A DNA stretch of 64,000 nucleotides from Shimia abyssi (GTDB lineage Bacteria; Pseudomonadota; Alphaproteobacteria; Rhodobacterales; Rhodobacteraceae): positions 124,001 through 188,000 of the forward strand of contig NZ_PYGJ01000007.1 of assembly GCF_003014475.1 (NCBI RefSeq), in the 5' to 3' direction. Positions 27,917 to 36,331 of this stretch are shown here, piece by piece. Both the position numbers and the translations under genes were made by a program. The notes beneath the pieces were generated by a model, which saw only the letters and a list, made by a program, of their open reading frames with translations, had not been told where the DNA came from and made no database searches. Position 1 is the first letter of the stretch. Each line of letters opens with the position of its first letter.

Positions 27917-28726
27917 CTATTTTTTGCGCAGCGCGAGCGCGTTGACTGTAAGCCGTGGCAGGATCGCGAAACACCGTGCATAGCGCCCGGCAAGGCGAGC
28001 CGGGTTGCTGAGCAAACGCCAGAGCCATTCCATCGCGATACGCTGCACCCATTCGGGCGCGCGGTTTTGATGACCAGATAGGAAATCGAGGCTGGCCCCG
28101 ATACTGGCAAACCCCATCTGCGGCGTGACCACGCGGCCCCGCGCGGCCAGAGCCTCTTGTTTTGGGGCGCCAAGTGCAAGAAACGCCAAGCGCGCACCGC
28201 TTGCGGCGGCGTCGCGCAACACGGTGTTGGCAGCGGCGCTGTCCGGGTCAAACCCCATGGGCGGGGCGATTTTGGCGGCAATCTCTAGCCCCGGAACCCG
28301 CGCCACAAGCGCCGCGCCTGCTTTGTCCAGCGCATCGTCAGTCGACCCGATCAACGCAATCGAGACATTGGCCGCGGCGGCCATCTGGGCCAGAGGCACG
28401 ACGAGATTGGCACCGGGCATCAAGTCGACGGGCCGATGCGCAAGACGGGACAGCCAAACCACCGGATTGCCGTCAGCCACGACAAAATCCTGTGCCAGAT
28501 ATGCAGCGGCAAAGTCGTGGTCTTGTCCCAGTTTCACGAGATGATCGAGGTTAAGCGTGGCCAACGCAAACCCCTCACCTTCGGTAAATCGCGTATCCAC
28601 AGCCGCGCGCAACGCCGACATTGTTGCGATGTTGACTGCAACCGGCCCCTCTGGGGTTTGGAATTCCACGGCGTGCTCTGCCCCTTGTTTTGGCGTGACA
28701 CTAACATTTGCATGCCGCAATGCCAC
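27917..28726 (-). CDS. WecG/TagA/CpsF-family glycosyltransferase
   Basis: The GTG at 28726 has AAGGA six bases upstream and gives 269 residues, the family size; further upstream the frame overlaps the divergent oxidoreductase and is not family-like. Motifs include ALATLNLDHLV, DFVVADGNPVVW, LMPGANLVVPL and LAFLALGAPKQEALAARG. The last is the conserved GxPKQE block of WecG/TagA enzymes, which add the second sugar (N-acetylmannosamine or a uronate) to a lipid-linked primer. It would therefore act right after the ExoY-like transferase. It is transcribed against the surrounding genes and shares an 82-bp divergent promoter region with the Gfo/Idh/MocA gene. Confidence 0.87.
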   Translation of the reverse strand: MALRHANVSVTPKQGAEHAVEFQTPEGPVAVNIATMSALRAAVDTRFTEGEGFALATLNLDHLVKLGQDHDFAAAYLAQDFVVADGNPVVWLSRLAHRPVDLMPGANLVVPLAQMAAAANVSIALIGSTDDALDKAGAALVARVPGLEIAAKIAPPMGFDPDSAAANTVLRDAAASGARLAFLALGAPKQEALAARGRVVTPQMGFASIGASLDFLSGHQNRAPEWVQRIAMEWLWRLLSNPARLAGRYARCFAILPRLTVNALALRKK

Positions 28727-28808
28727 AAAATTTCCTTTGAAATCCCTAGGCTCTGGCGTGGTTGGTCGTATACTTGGGCCAAAGCCGGCTGGCAAAAGGC
28801 AATTTGAC

Positions 28809-29942
28809 GTGAGTGGCCCCTTGAAAAACTCTGTTTCGATTATCGGATGCGGCTTTGTCGCGGATTTGTATATGCGGTCTTTTGCACAGCATCCTGAGAT
28901 TGCGATTACACAAGTGCACGACCATGATCCTGCACGGCTGGACGCGTTTGCGAACCATTGGAACCTGCGCAAGGCCGAAACCATAGAGCGGTTTTTTGGC
29001 AATCTGCCCAAAGGGTCGGTCGTGCTGAACCTGACCAATCCGGGGTCGCATTACGACGTGACGCGCGCCTGCCTTGAGGCGGGACATCATGTCTATTCGG
29101 AAAAACCAGTGGCGACTGCCATGAGCAATGCATTGGCATTGCACGAGTTGGCGGCGCGTAATGGCTTGATGCTGGCTTCGGCCCCCTGTTCGGTGTTGGG
29201 TGAGGCGGCGCAGACGCTGGGCCATGCGATCCGCAATGATGTGTGCGGGCCGGTGCGGCTGATTTATGCCGAGCTGGATGACGGGTTTATCCCGCAGGCA
29301 CCTTATGGCGATTGGAAGACCGAAAGCGGCGCGATTTGGCCCGCGCGGGATGAATTTTCGGTGGGATCGACGCTGGAACATGCGGGGTATTACCTGACCT
29401 GGTTAATCGGCATGTTTGGCAGCGTGCGGCGCGTTGTGGCGGCTTCGGCGGAAACGTTGCCGGATAAGCCTGTGACTGGCACGCCAGATTTTTCGACAGC
29501 GACGTTGTTCTTTGAAAATGGCGTCGTGGCGCGCCTGACCTGTTCGATCACGGCGAGCCATGATCACCGCATTCGCGTGTTTGGCGACAAGGGTGTGTTG
29601 CAAGTGAAACAAGCGTGGGACAATGACGCGCCGGTGCGATTTCACCGTCGGTTCGTGCTGAGGCGGCGGCTGGTGGAGCATCCGGTGGGCAAACGTGTGC
29701 GGCTTGCGGGGCCAACCCACCCAAAGGTGGACCGCTGGGGCGCGGCGGCGATGAACTTTGCGCTGGGACCGGTCGAGATGCTGGCGGCTTTGAACGAAGG
29801 GCGGGAGAGCCGTTTGTCTGCGGATTTTGCGCTGCATCTGAATGAGGTAACCTTGGCGATGCAGTCGGCGGGTGACGATGCGGGCGCGCAAGAGATGACG
29901 ACGCGCTGCGCACCGTTGGACCCGATGCCGTGGGCCTCATGA
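28809..29942 (+). CDS. Gfo/Idh/MocA-family oxidoreductase
   Basis: The likely start is the GTG at 28809, preceded by AAGG, giving 377 residues. The N-terminal Rossmann part reads NSVSIIGCGFVADLYMRSF, followed by GSHYDVTRACLEAGHHVYSE and EKPVATAMSNALAL, where the EKP lysine is catalytic in the family. The C-terminal alpha/beta domain follows. Members oxidise or reduce NDP-sugars and inositols. It begins a four-gene run joined by stop/start overlaps (oxidoreductase, epimerase, GT4, GT2), so it probably makes the nucleotide sugar those transferases use. Confidence 0.85.
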   Translation: MSGPLKNSVSIIGCGFVADLYMRSFAQHPEIAITQVHDHDPARLDAFANHWNLRKAETIERFFGNLPKGSVVLNLTNPGSHYDVTRACLEAGHHVYSEKPVATAMSNALALHELAARNGLMLASAPCSVLGEAAQTLGHAIRNDVCGPVRLIYAELDDGFIPQAPYGDWKTESGAIWPARDEFSVGSTLEHAGYYLTWLIGMFGSVRRVVAASAETLPDKPVTGTPDFSTATLFFENGVVARLTCSITASHDHRIRVFGDKGVLQVKQAWDNDAPVRFHRRFVLRRRLVEHPVGKRVRLAGPTHPKVDRWGAAAMNFALGPVEMLAALNEGRESRLSADFALHLNEVTLAMQSAGDDAGAQEMTTRCAPLDPMPWAS

Positions 29943-30880
29943 ACGGGCCAATTGTCGTCACCGGCGCGGCGGGGTTTATTGGCAAACATACGGTTACGTA
30001 TGCCGTAGCTGAGGGGCTGCAAGTCAGGGCGGTTGTACGCAGCGACGCCGGGCTGGATGGGGCCGAAGTGTTTCGGGCCGATATAGGTACGGACGACTTG
30101 AGCAACGCCTTTGCCGGGGCGGGCGCGGTGATTCATGCGGCGGCGACGCTAGCCGGGGATCATGCGCGCGACACTGTCGCGGCAAGCCATGCAGTGGTTG
30201 CGGCCGTGGCAGCGGCGGAGGTGAAGCACATGGTGCTGGTCAGCTCGCTGGCGGTTTATGATGTCGAAACGCTTAAGGATCATGACACGCTGGATGAAAG
30301 CTGCCCGTTGGCGGCGCGCGGGCGGGATGCGTATTCGGCGGCCAAACTTGAGCAGGAAGCGATTTTCCAGACAGGCGCGGAACAGCACGGGTTTACCCTG
30401 ACCATCCTGCGGCCCGGTGCGGTTTATGGGCCAGGGCGGCTGTTTAATGCGCATATTGGGCCGGGGCTGGGGCCGGTTTTGGCGATGATCGACGGCGGCG
30501 GCAAGGTGCCGTTGTGCCGGGTTGATCTATTGGCGGCCTGTCTTGTGCGCGCAGCACTCGCACCAAACGGGGTGGAGGTGATCAATATATTTGACGATGC
30601 TCTGCCGGATCGAGATCATTTCCTGAGCGCATTTCGCGAAACCGGCTGGCCCAAGCTGGCACTGCATGTACCGTTGGGATTGGCGCGGCTGGCCGTGCGG
30701 ATCACGCCAAACGGGCCGCGTATGCCGGGGCTTTTCAACCGGTCAACGCTGGAAGCGCGCCACAAGCCATTGCGTTATGCCAATGCGCGGATGCACAATC
30801 GCTTGCAACCGGTCACAATGATGCCTTTTGCCGAAGCTATGGAGCGGGCAATTGAGATGGAACGAGGCCAGACAACGTGA
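29939..30880 (+). CDS. NAD-dependent epimerase/dehydratase (extended SDR)
   Basis: The 313-residue protein starts at the ATG overlapping the previous stop. It has VVTGAAGFIGKHTVTYA (NAD binding), VIHAAATLAG, VLVSSLAVYD and AYSAAKLEQEAIF (Tyr-x3-Lys), then ILRPGAVYGPG. These are the blocks of UDP-sugar epimerases and reductases. The likely role is nucleotide-sugar conversion for the two following glycosyltransferases. The next gene begins with a GTG that overlaps its stop. Exact sugar unknown. Confidence 0.85.
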   Translation: MNGPIVVTGAAGFIGKHTVTYAVAEGLQVRAVVRSDAGLDGAEVFRADIGTDDLSNAFAGAGAVIHAAATLAGDHARDTVAASHAVVAAVAAAEVKHMVLVSSLAVYDVETLKDHDTLDESCPLAARGRDAYSAAKLEQEAIFQTGAEQHGFTLTILRPGAVYGPGRLFNAHIGPGLGPVLAMIDGGGKVPLCRVDLLAACLVRAALAPNGVEVINIFDDALPDRDHFLSAFRETGWPKLALHVPLGLARLAVRITPNGPRMPGLFNRSTLEARHKPLRYANARMHNRLQPVTMMPFAEAMERAIEMERGQTT

Positions 30881-32094
30881 GCACATCAGATCAACCGATT
30901 GCCTATCTGACCGGGGAATACCCCCGCGCGACGGATACGTTTATTCAACGCGAGGTGGCCGAGCTGCGCAGCCATGGCCGCGAGGTTCTGACCTGTTCGG
31001 TGCGGCGCACGGGTGATGCACATATGGTCGGAGAGGAGCAAAAGACCGAGGCCGCGAACACATTCTACATCCTGTCAGCGGCGCGCCCGTTGCATTTGAT
31101 GGCCTGTCATTTTGGCGCATTGCTGCGCGCGCCAGGGCGGTATTTTAAGGCGCTGTGGCTGGCGATCAGAACGTCACCCGGTGGCATCAAGGCGCTGATT
31201 TTTCAACTCTTTTACTTTGCCGAGGCTGCGGTTCTGGCTGCGCATCTTCGCAAGAACAAAGTACGCCATCTGCACAACCACATCGCCAAGTCATCCTGTA
31301 CGGTGGCGATGCTGACCTCGGAAATGTCGGGCATCCCGTTCAGTTTCACGCTGCATGGACCGGACATTTTCTTTGCCCCCGATCACTGGCGGCTGGACGA
31401 AAAAATAGCGCGGGCGCGGTTTGTGGCCTGTATCAGCCATTTCTGCCGCTCGCAGGCGATGTCGTTTTCTGCGCCAAAACATTGGGCCAAGCTGCACATC
31501 ATTCATTGCGGCGTGGACCCCGACAAGTACTTAAACACAGAGCACCCGATGGGACATAACCTGTTGTTTGTTGGCCGTCTTGCACCGGTCAAGGGTCTGC
31601 CTATCCTGCTGCGCGCGCTTGAGGGGTTGGTGGAACAGTTTCCCGACCTGCATCTGACGGTGATTGGCGACGGACCGGGACGGGCCGCGCTTGAGTCGCA
31701 GGTCGAGGCGGCACGTTTGACCAAACATGTGAGTTTTGCCGGGTATAAATCCCAATCCGAAGTGGCCGAAGCGCTGGTGGCGTCGGATTTGTTTGTACTA
31801 CCAAGTTTTGCCGAGGGCGTGCCAGTGGTGTTGATGGAGGCAATGGCGGCCTCGCGCCCTGTGGTCACGACCCATATCGCGGGTGTACCAGAGCTGGTCA
31901 CGGACGGTGCCTCTGGCCTGTTGGTATCCCCCGGCGATCCCGAGGCGCTAGCCCGTGCAATTGCCAAGATCATCGGCAACCCGTCGCGCGCCACGGCGAT
32001 GGGCATCAGTGGGCGCGCCAAGGTGCAATCGGCCTTTGACGTTTCTAAAGAGGCGTTGCGGTTGGGCGCGTTGCTGGATGAGGGTGCACAGTGA
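30877..32094 (+). CDS. Glycosyltransferase family 4
   Basis: The 405-residue protein begins with GTG in a GTGA overlap. The N-terminal domain has YLTGEYPRATDTFIQREVAE and HLHNHIAKSSCTVAML. The C-terminal GT-B domain has LLFVGRLAPVKGLPILLRAL, LTVIGDGPGRAAL, FVLPSFAEGVPVVLMEAMA (the E-x7-E donor site) and VVTTHIAGVPELVTDG. These are diagnostic of retaining group 1 glycosyltransferases that use nucleotide sugars. It probably extends the lipid-linked repeat unit. It is translationally coupled to the epimerase before and the GT2 after. Confidence 0.92.
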   Translation: MSTSDQPIAYLTGEYPRATDTFIQREVAELRSHGREVLTCSVRRTGDAHMVGEEQKTEAANTFYILSAARPLHLMACHFGALLRAPGRYFKALWLAIRTSPGGIKALIFQLFYFAEAAVLAAHLRKNKVRHLHNHIAKSSCTVAMLTSEMSGIPFSFTLHGPDIFFAPDHWRLDEKIARARFVACISHFCRSQAMSFSAPKHWAKLHIIHCGVDPDKYLNTEHPMGHNLLFVGRLAPVKGLPILLRALEGLVEQFPDLHLTVIGDGPGRAALESQVEAARLTKHVSFAGYKSQSEVAEALVASDLFVLPSFAEGVPVVLMEAMAASRPVVTTHIAGVPELVTDGASGLLVSPGDPEALARAIAKIIGNPSRATAMGISGRAKVQSAFDVSKEALRLGALLDEGAQ

Positions 32095-33062
32095 GTGCGG
32101 TGACCGCCATTGTGATTGGGCGCAACGAGGGCGCGCGACTGGTGGCGTGTCTACAGTCTCTGACCCAGCAGAATGTGCCGATTGTCTATGTCGACAGTGG
32201 CAGCCGTGATGGCTCGGTGGATGCGGCCACAAGCGCAGGGGCGCTGGTGGTGGAGCTGGACACGCAGCGCCCGTTTACGGCCGCGAGGGCGCGACAGGCC
32301 GGAGTGGACGCGCTGCGCGAAAAAGGGGATTTGCCGGAGTTTCTGCAGTTTGTGGATGGCGATTGTGCCGTGGTGCCGGGGTGGATTGACGCGGCTGTGG
32401 CGGCGCTCAGCGGCGACACGCGGCTTGGGCTTGCTACAGGCTGGCGATCTGAGATCCATCCGGAGCGGTCTGTGTATAATGCGCTGTGCGATTTTGAGTG
32501 GCACGGACCGGCGGGCGAGATCGATGTCTGTGGCGGCGACATGATGGTACGCAGCGCGGCGTTTGAAGACATTGGCGGGTTTGATACGGTTATGATCGCC
32601 TGCGAGGATTTTGATTTCTGCCTGCGCATGGGCAAGGCGGGCTGGGGATTGCGACGGTTGCCCCAGGACATGACACGGCACGACGCCGACATGACGCGGT
32701 TTTCGCAATGGTGGCAACGTGCAGTGCGCGCAGGCCATGGATATGGCGAAGCCGCGGCACGACATCCGGGGAGATTTCGACGGGAACTGTTGCGGGCGTG
32801 GGTTTATGGCGCGGTTCTGCCAGTGTTGGGGCTGGTTGGATTGGTCGCAAATTGTTGGCTGTTGGCGGTGGTACTGGCAGCTTATCTGCTGAATTTTATA
32901 CGCACATCCAAGGGGTTGCAAAATGCTGGACTGTCCGCACAGGCGGCACGGGCGCATGGGGCGCTGATTACATTGTCAAAACTACCCAACCTGTTGGGGC
33001 TGCTCAAATATTACCGGCGCCGCATGACCGGACAGGACATGCGCATCATCGAATACAAATAA
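32091..33062 (+). CDS. Glycosyltransferase family 2 with C-terminal membrane helices
   Basis: The 323-residue protein starts at a GTG overlapping the GT4 stop. It shows VTAIVIGRNEGARLVACLQS, VYVDSGSRDGSVDAA, LQFVDGDCAVVPGW (metal-binding DGD) and ACEDFDFCLRMGKAGW (the ED acceptor motif). Two hydrophobic helices follow (LPVLGLVGLVANCWLLAVVLA), as in membrane-bound transferases of exopolysaccharide synthesis. It ends the second coupled glycosyltransferase block. Sugar specificity is not readable. Confidence 0.88.
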   Translation: MSAVTAIVIGRNEGARLVACLQSLTQQNVPIVYVDSGSRDGSVDAATSAGALVVELDTQRPFTAARARQAGVDALREKGDLPEFLQFVDGDCAVVPGWIDAAVAALSGDTRLGLATGWRSEIHPERSVYNALCDFEWHGPAGEIDVCGGDMMVRSAAFEDIGGFDTVMIACEDFDFCLRMGKAGWGLRRLPQDMTRHDADMTRFSQWWQRAVRAGHGYGEAAARHPGRFRRELLRAWVYGAVLPVLGLVGLVANCWLLAVVLAAYLLNFIRTSKGLQNAGLSAQAARAHGALITLSKLPNLLGLLKYYRRRMTGQDMRIIEYK

Positions 33063-33068
33063 CGACCG

Positions 33069-33161
33069 AGGGTCAGGACCCTTAACAGTTTCGCATTCGC
33101 GCCATTCTTTTGACGGCTTTCTCCTGTTATGATGCGACCTTAGAGCAGCTCAGGTAAAAAA
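33069..33161 (+). promoter_or_regulatory. Candidate promoter and palindrome before the CpsD-like gene
   Basis: A 14-base palindromic stretch AGGGTCAGGACCCT (33069-33082) lies just after the GT2 stop. Downstream, TGTTATGAT (33127-33135) matches an extended -10 element. Together they suggest a separate, possibly regulated, promoter for the ATPase gene. Confidence 0.3.
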
Positions 33162-33932
33162 ATGATCAAAGATCAGCCCGACGATACAGATATGGATTTC
33201 GAAGACAACGAGGCGCGGCTACCGGCGGTGCACGACCCAGAAGTCTATTGGGACAGCCTGCCGCTGGCCGAGCCCGATCCCGAGGTTCTGGCACGCAACC
33301 ATGTCATCAGCGCGGCGCGCAAGCATCCGGCACATGCGGCCTTTGACATGCTGCGCACACGATTGTTGCAGGCGCTGGCTGAGCAGGGCTGGTCCAAGGT
33401 GGCCATCACCGCGCCAACACGCGGGTGCGGCAGCAGCTTTGTCACAGCGAACCTTGCGTTTTCCGTTGCCCGACTTGAGGCGACGCGCAGCGTGGTGTTG
33501 GACATGGACCTGCGCAAACCATCGCTGCACGAAACGCTTGGCCTTCAGGCGCACCATTCCATGACGGACTATTTGCAAGGGCTGTTGGACCCCGAAGAAT
33601 ACCTGTTGCGGACACATTCAAATCTGGCCTTTGGTTTCAACAATGCCCCCAAGAACGGCGCGGCAGAGCTGTTTCAGGACACGATGACATCGGATGTTCT
33701 GGACGAGCTGCATGAATTGTTGAGCCCCGATTTGATGTTGTTTGACCTGCCCCCTGCGCTAGAGTTTGACGACGTTCTGGGCTTTTTGCCCAATGTGGAC
33801 GGCGTGCTGGTGGTGGCCGGTGGCGGCGTGTCGACGGCCGAGGATATCACCAAGGTTGAACAGATGCTGAGCGAGGTGAAACCGCTGTTGGGCGTGATGT
33901 TGAACAAGGCTGAGGGCAAGCTATCGCTCTAG
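33162..33932 (+). CDS. CpsD/Wzc-like cytoplasmic ATPase with degenerate Walker A motif
   Basis: The 256-residue protein resembles the cytoplasmic half of bacterial tyrosine kinases that regulate polysaccharide polymerisation: AAFDMLRTRLLQAL, then the P-loop region, SVVLDMDLRKPSLHETLG (Walker A' with DMDLRKP) and LMLFDLPPALEFDD (Walker B). The P-loop reads APTRGCGSSFVTANLA, where functional members have GxGKS/T, so the nucleotide-binding lysine is replaced by Ser. There is no C-terminal tyrosine cluster; the protein ends NKAEGKLSL. It may therefore be a structural partner of the Wzz-like protein at 18629 rather than an active kinase. The acidic 50-residue N-terminus has no recognisable domain. 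Confidence 0.8.
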   Translation: MIKDQPDDTDMDFEDNEARLPAVHDPEVYWDSLPLAEPDPEVLARNHVISAARKHPAHAAFDMLRTRLLQALAEQGWSKVAITAPTRGCGSSFVTANLAFSVARLEATRSVVLDMDLRKPSLHETLGLQAHHSMTDYLQGLLDPEEYLLRTHSNLAFGFNNAPKNGAAELFQDTMTSDVLDELHELLSPDLMLFDLPPALEFDDVLGFLPNVDGVLVVAGGGVSTAEDITKVEQMLSEVKPLLGVMLNKAEGKLSL

Positions 33933-33944
33933 GATCAGGGTGAA

Positions 33945-35003
33945 TTATTCCGGAATGTTGTAAGGCGTAATAACCTGAATTTCGCTGTTCAGGGTGCCCG
34001 GAGATGCGGGCGCCAATCCGTGCCGACCCGCGATCACTGCAAATGCGTGACGCATGTCTACCGTCAGATCGTGATGTAACACAAAGCTGAGCGCGCCATT
34101 GCGCAAGAGGTCGACATTGTCGGCGTCCAGATCATGCGCGATGAAGTGTTCCGGGCGCTGGCCGGCATGGTCCAGCACGTCCAGAATGGCGCGATTGCCG
34201 CCCCCCATGGAATAGACCGCTGCAATTGGGCCCTGCCCTGCGATCTGGTCCCGCAATGCGCGGGTGGTCGCCCGCGTGACACCGGCCCCTCCGGAAAAGG
34301 TGAGGATCTCGAAACCCGGGCGCAAGTGACGAAAGACCTGCTCAAACGCGGCGTATCGAGTGGCCTCGCCTTGAAACGCATCCTGACTGAGCGAGGTCAG
34401 TATTGTGCCTGTCGTATCGCCCAGCATATTGGCAAGCAGATAAGCCGCGGTTTGACCTGCCGTGGCATTGTCCAACCCGACATAGGCCGAGCGCTGCGAG
34501 CCAGGCACATCCGTCACCAACGTGACCACGGGAATACCCGCATTCTCTAGCCGGTTAACCGCATCCTGCACTGGCGGCACATCGCGTGCCTTGAGCACGA
34601 TCCCCTGACTGCCGCGTTTGCCAATCCGGTCCAGCGCCGCAACAATGCCAGTGTCTGAAAGTTGTTCATGCATCTCGAACCGGGGGCGAAAGACCGCTTG
34701 CTGTATGCCCGGCAAAACCGTTTCGCAGGCGGATTTGATCTGACGGCTGAACCGGGCGGGGGCCTCGACCAGTACGTCGACAAACATGCGCCGCCCGCGG
34801 GCCGCCAATTGCTGTTCTTGCAGTTCCAGCTCGGCCATTGCCGCGTTAACCCTTGCGCGGGTCTGTGGGCTGACATGGGCGCGGTTATTGAGCACACGGT
34901 CCACCGTCGCGGTGCCAAGCCCGGATTGTCGGGCGATTTCTTTTACGGGAAAGCGATGGGTCATTGATGGTTTATTGATGGATTTTTGTCCCAAATCAAC
35001 CAC
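33945..35003 (-). CDS. LacI-family transcriptional regulator
   Basis: From the GTG at 35003 the protein has 352 residues; an ATG at 34964 gives 339 and starts right at the DNA-binding domain, but only the GTG has AAGAG upstream. The helix-turn-helix reads VKEIARQSGLGTATVDRVLN, followed by the hinge region and a periplasmic-binding-protein-like sensor domain (VVTLVTDVPGSQ, AYVGLDNATAGQTAAYLLA, YSMGGGNRAILDVL). Members of this branch usually sense sugars or polyols. It is divergent from, and 39 bp away from, the phytanoyl-CoA dioxygenase-like gene, which is its most likely target together with itself. The unusual DRVLNN recognition sequence resembles the regulators found next to catabolic genes. 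Confidence 0.9.
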   Translation of the reverse strand: MVDLGQKSINKPSMTHRFPVKEIARQSGLGTATVDRVLNNRAHVSPQTRARVNAAMAELELQEQQLAARGRRMFVDVLVEAPARFSRQIKSACETVLPGIQQAVFRPRFEMHEQLSDTGIVAALDRIGKRGSQGIVLKARDVPPVQDAVNRLENAGIPVVTLVTDVPGSQRSAYVGLDNATAGQTAAYLLANMLGDTTGTILTSLSQDAFQGEATRYAAFEQVFRHLRPGFEILTFSGGAGVTRATTRALRDQIAGQGPIAAVYSMGGGNRAILDVLDHAGQRPEHFIAHDLDADNVDLLRNGALSFVLHHDLTVDMRHAFAVIAGRHGLAPASPGTLNSEIQVITPYNIPE

Positions 35004-35042
35004 TGAACTCTTTAGGCTGCTGTCTCATAGGGAGGAATTGCG

Positions 35043-36224
35043 ATGACCATAAACACGACACAGCCAAACGGGTTTTACGCCGAAAGCGCATGTGACCTGA
35101 ATGATTTCAAAGTGTTGACGGAACAGGTTCTGCGCATTGAGCAGGTGCCCCATGCAAGTGATGTACAAAAGAACATCGCGATTTATGACATGCCCGCCCT
35201 GACCGGCGCATTGAGTGACCCAGAGACGCGGCGCGCGTTGATGGCAGAGTGGGCGTGGCTGTTGCATAGCAGCGCAGGGGCGTTTGTGCTGAAACAGGCG
35301 CAACCCGATCATGATACAATTGACCGGGCGACGAGGGCTTATGAAGCCATCATTGCCCGCGAAAAGGCCGCCGGGGGTGAGGGCGCCGACCATTTTGCCG
35401 CCGCCGGGAACAATGACCGCATCTGGAATTCGCTGCAAAAGCTGTGCGAGGAGGATACCGAGACGTATCTGCGCTATTTCGCGGCCCCTGCCATTGATGC
35501 GGCGGCAGAGGCATGGCTGGGCCCGAATTATCAGATGACGGCGCAGGTTAATCTGGTGCATCCCGGCGGACAGGCACAGCAGGCGCATCGCGACTATCAC
35601 CTTGGGTTCCAGACCGCAGATATCAGCGCCACCTATCCGGCGCATGTGCATGAGCTGTCGCCACTGATGACCCTTCAGGGCGGGATCGCGCATTGCGACA
35701 TGTCGATTGAGAGCGGGCCAACCAAGCTGTTGCCCTTTTCGCAACTTTATCGCCCCGGATATGCGGCGTGGCGGCGGCCAGATTTCCGTGCATATTTCGA
35801 GGAAACTCATGTGCAGCTGCCGCTGGAAAAGGGGGACGCGGTGTTCTTTAGCCCGGCGCTGTTCCACGCTGCTGGCGAAAACCGGTCGGAGGATGTGCAT
35901 CGCATGGTCAACCTGTTGCAAGTCTCGTCCGCTTTTGGCCGCGCCATGGAAACGGTGGATCGGGTTGGTATGTGCGCGACGCTGTTTGCTCCGCTAAGCG
36001 TGGCATGGGCGGGCAAAACCCTGACCGAAGCACAGCTTGACGCGGTGATTGCATCCACTGCGGAAGGGTATTCTTTCCCAACCAATCTGGATCGCGATCC
36101 GCCTGTGAATGGCCTAGCGCCCGAAACGCAGACCGCACTGCTCAAGCGCGCGGTTTTGGCAGGGATAGAGCAATCCGAGCTGCGCGCGTTGCTAACCGCA
36201 CAAGACGGTCGCAAGCGGGCCTAA
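35043..36224 (+). CDS. Phytanoyl-CoA dioxygenase (PhyH)-family Fe(II)/2-oxoglutarate oxygenase
   Basis: The 393-residue protein has GGAGGAA eight bases before its ATG. The iron-binding facial triad is visible as H182-x-D184 in QQAHRDYHLG and H275 in PALFHAAGENRS, with a basic residue (R287, in EDVHRMVN) placed to bind 2-oxoglutarate. Family members hydroxylate fatty acyl chains, amino acids, ectoine and many natural products. The divergent LacI-type regulator suggests induction by a small molecule, probably the substrate. It could belong to a catabolic function or decorate a product of the preceding cluster; nothing in the sequence decides. Its stop codon lies inside the 17-bp element shared with the caspase locus. 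Confidence 0.85.
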   Translation: MTINTTQPNGFYAESACDLNDFKVLTEQVLRIEQVPHASDVQKNIAIYDMPALTGALSDPETRRALMAEWAWLLHSSAGAFVLKQAQPDHDTIDRATRAYEAIIAREKAAGGEGADHFAAAGNNDRIWNSLQKLCEEDTETYLRYFAAPAIDAAAEAWLGPNYQMTAQVNLVHPGGQAQQAHRDYHLGFQTADISATYPAHVHELSPLMTLQGGIAHCDMSIESGPTKLLPFSQLYRPGYAAWRRPDFRAYFEETHVQLPLEKGDAVFFSPALFHAAGENRSEDVHRMVNLLQVSSAFGRAMETVDRVGMCATLFAPLSVAWAGKTLTEAQLDAVIASTAEGYSFPTNLDRDPPVNGLAPETQTALLKRAVLAGIEQSELRALLTAQDGRKRA

Positions 36225-36237
36225 CCGAATTTGTCAT
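36221..36237 (+). promoter_or_regulatory. 17-bp element, copy 1 (identical to 47411-47427, inverted)
   Basis: CTAACCGAATTTGTCAT lies 94 bases before the ATG of the PPC-like gene at 36332. The reverse complement of exactly the same 17 bases occurs 100 bases before the paralogous gene at 47528. In this copy TTGTCA (36231-36236) followed after 16 bases by GATAAG could serve as -35/-10, but the other copy has no matching -10. A binding site for the two-component regulator encoded in the locus is therefore a reasonable alternative. Confidence 0.55.
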
Positions 36238-36331
36238 CAACAAACCCTTTGAGATAAGGCGATCAAGTGCAAATATCCCCCTATTCAGACCGCCGGGTCC
36301 GCCCGGAAATTGTAGGAGGAGTATTATCCAC

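Noticed and set aside
36231-36259. The 17-bp element as simply a -35 box of a shared sigma-70 promoter
   Set aside because: A passable -10 follows only in the 36.2-kb copy; the copy at 47.4 kb has none at the right distance, and the conserved bases extend well beyond a hexamer.
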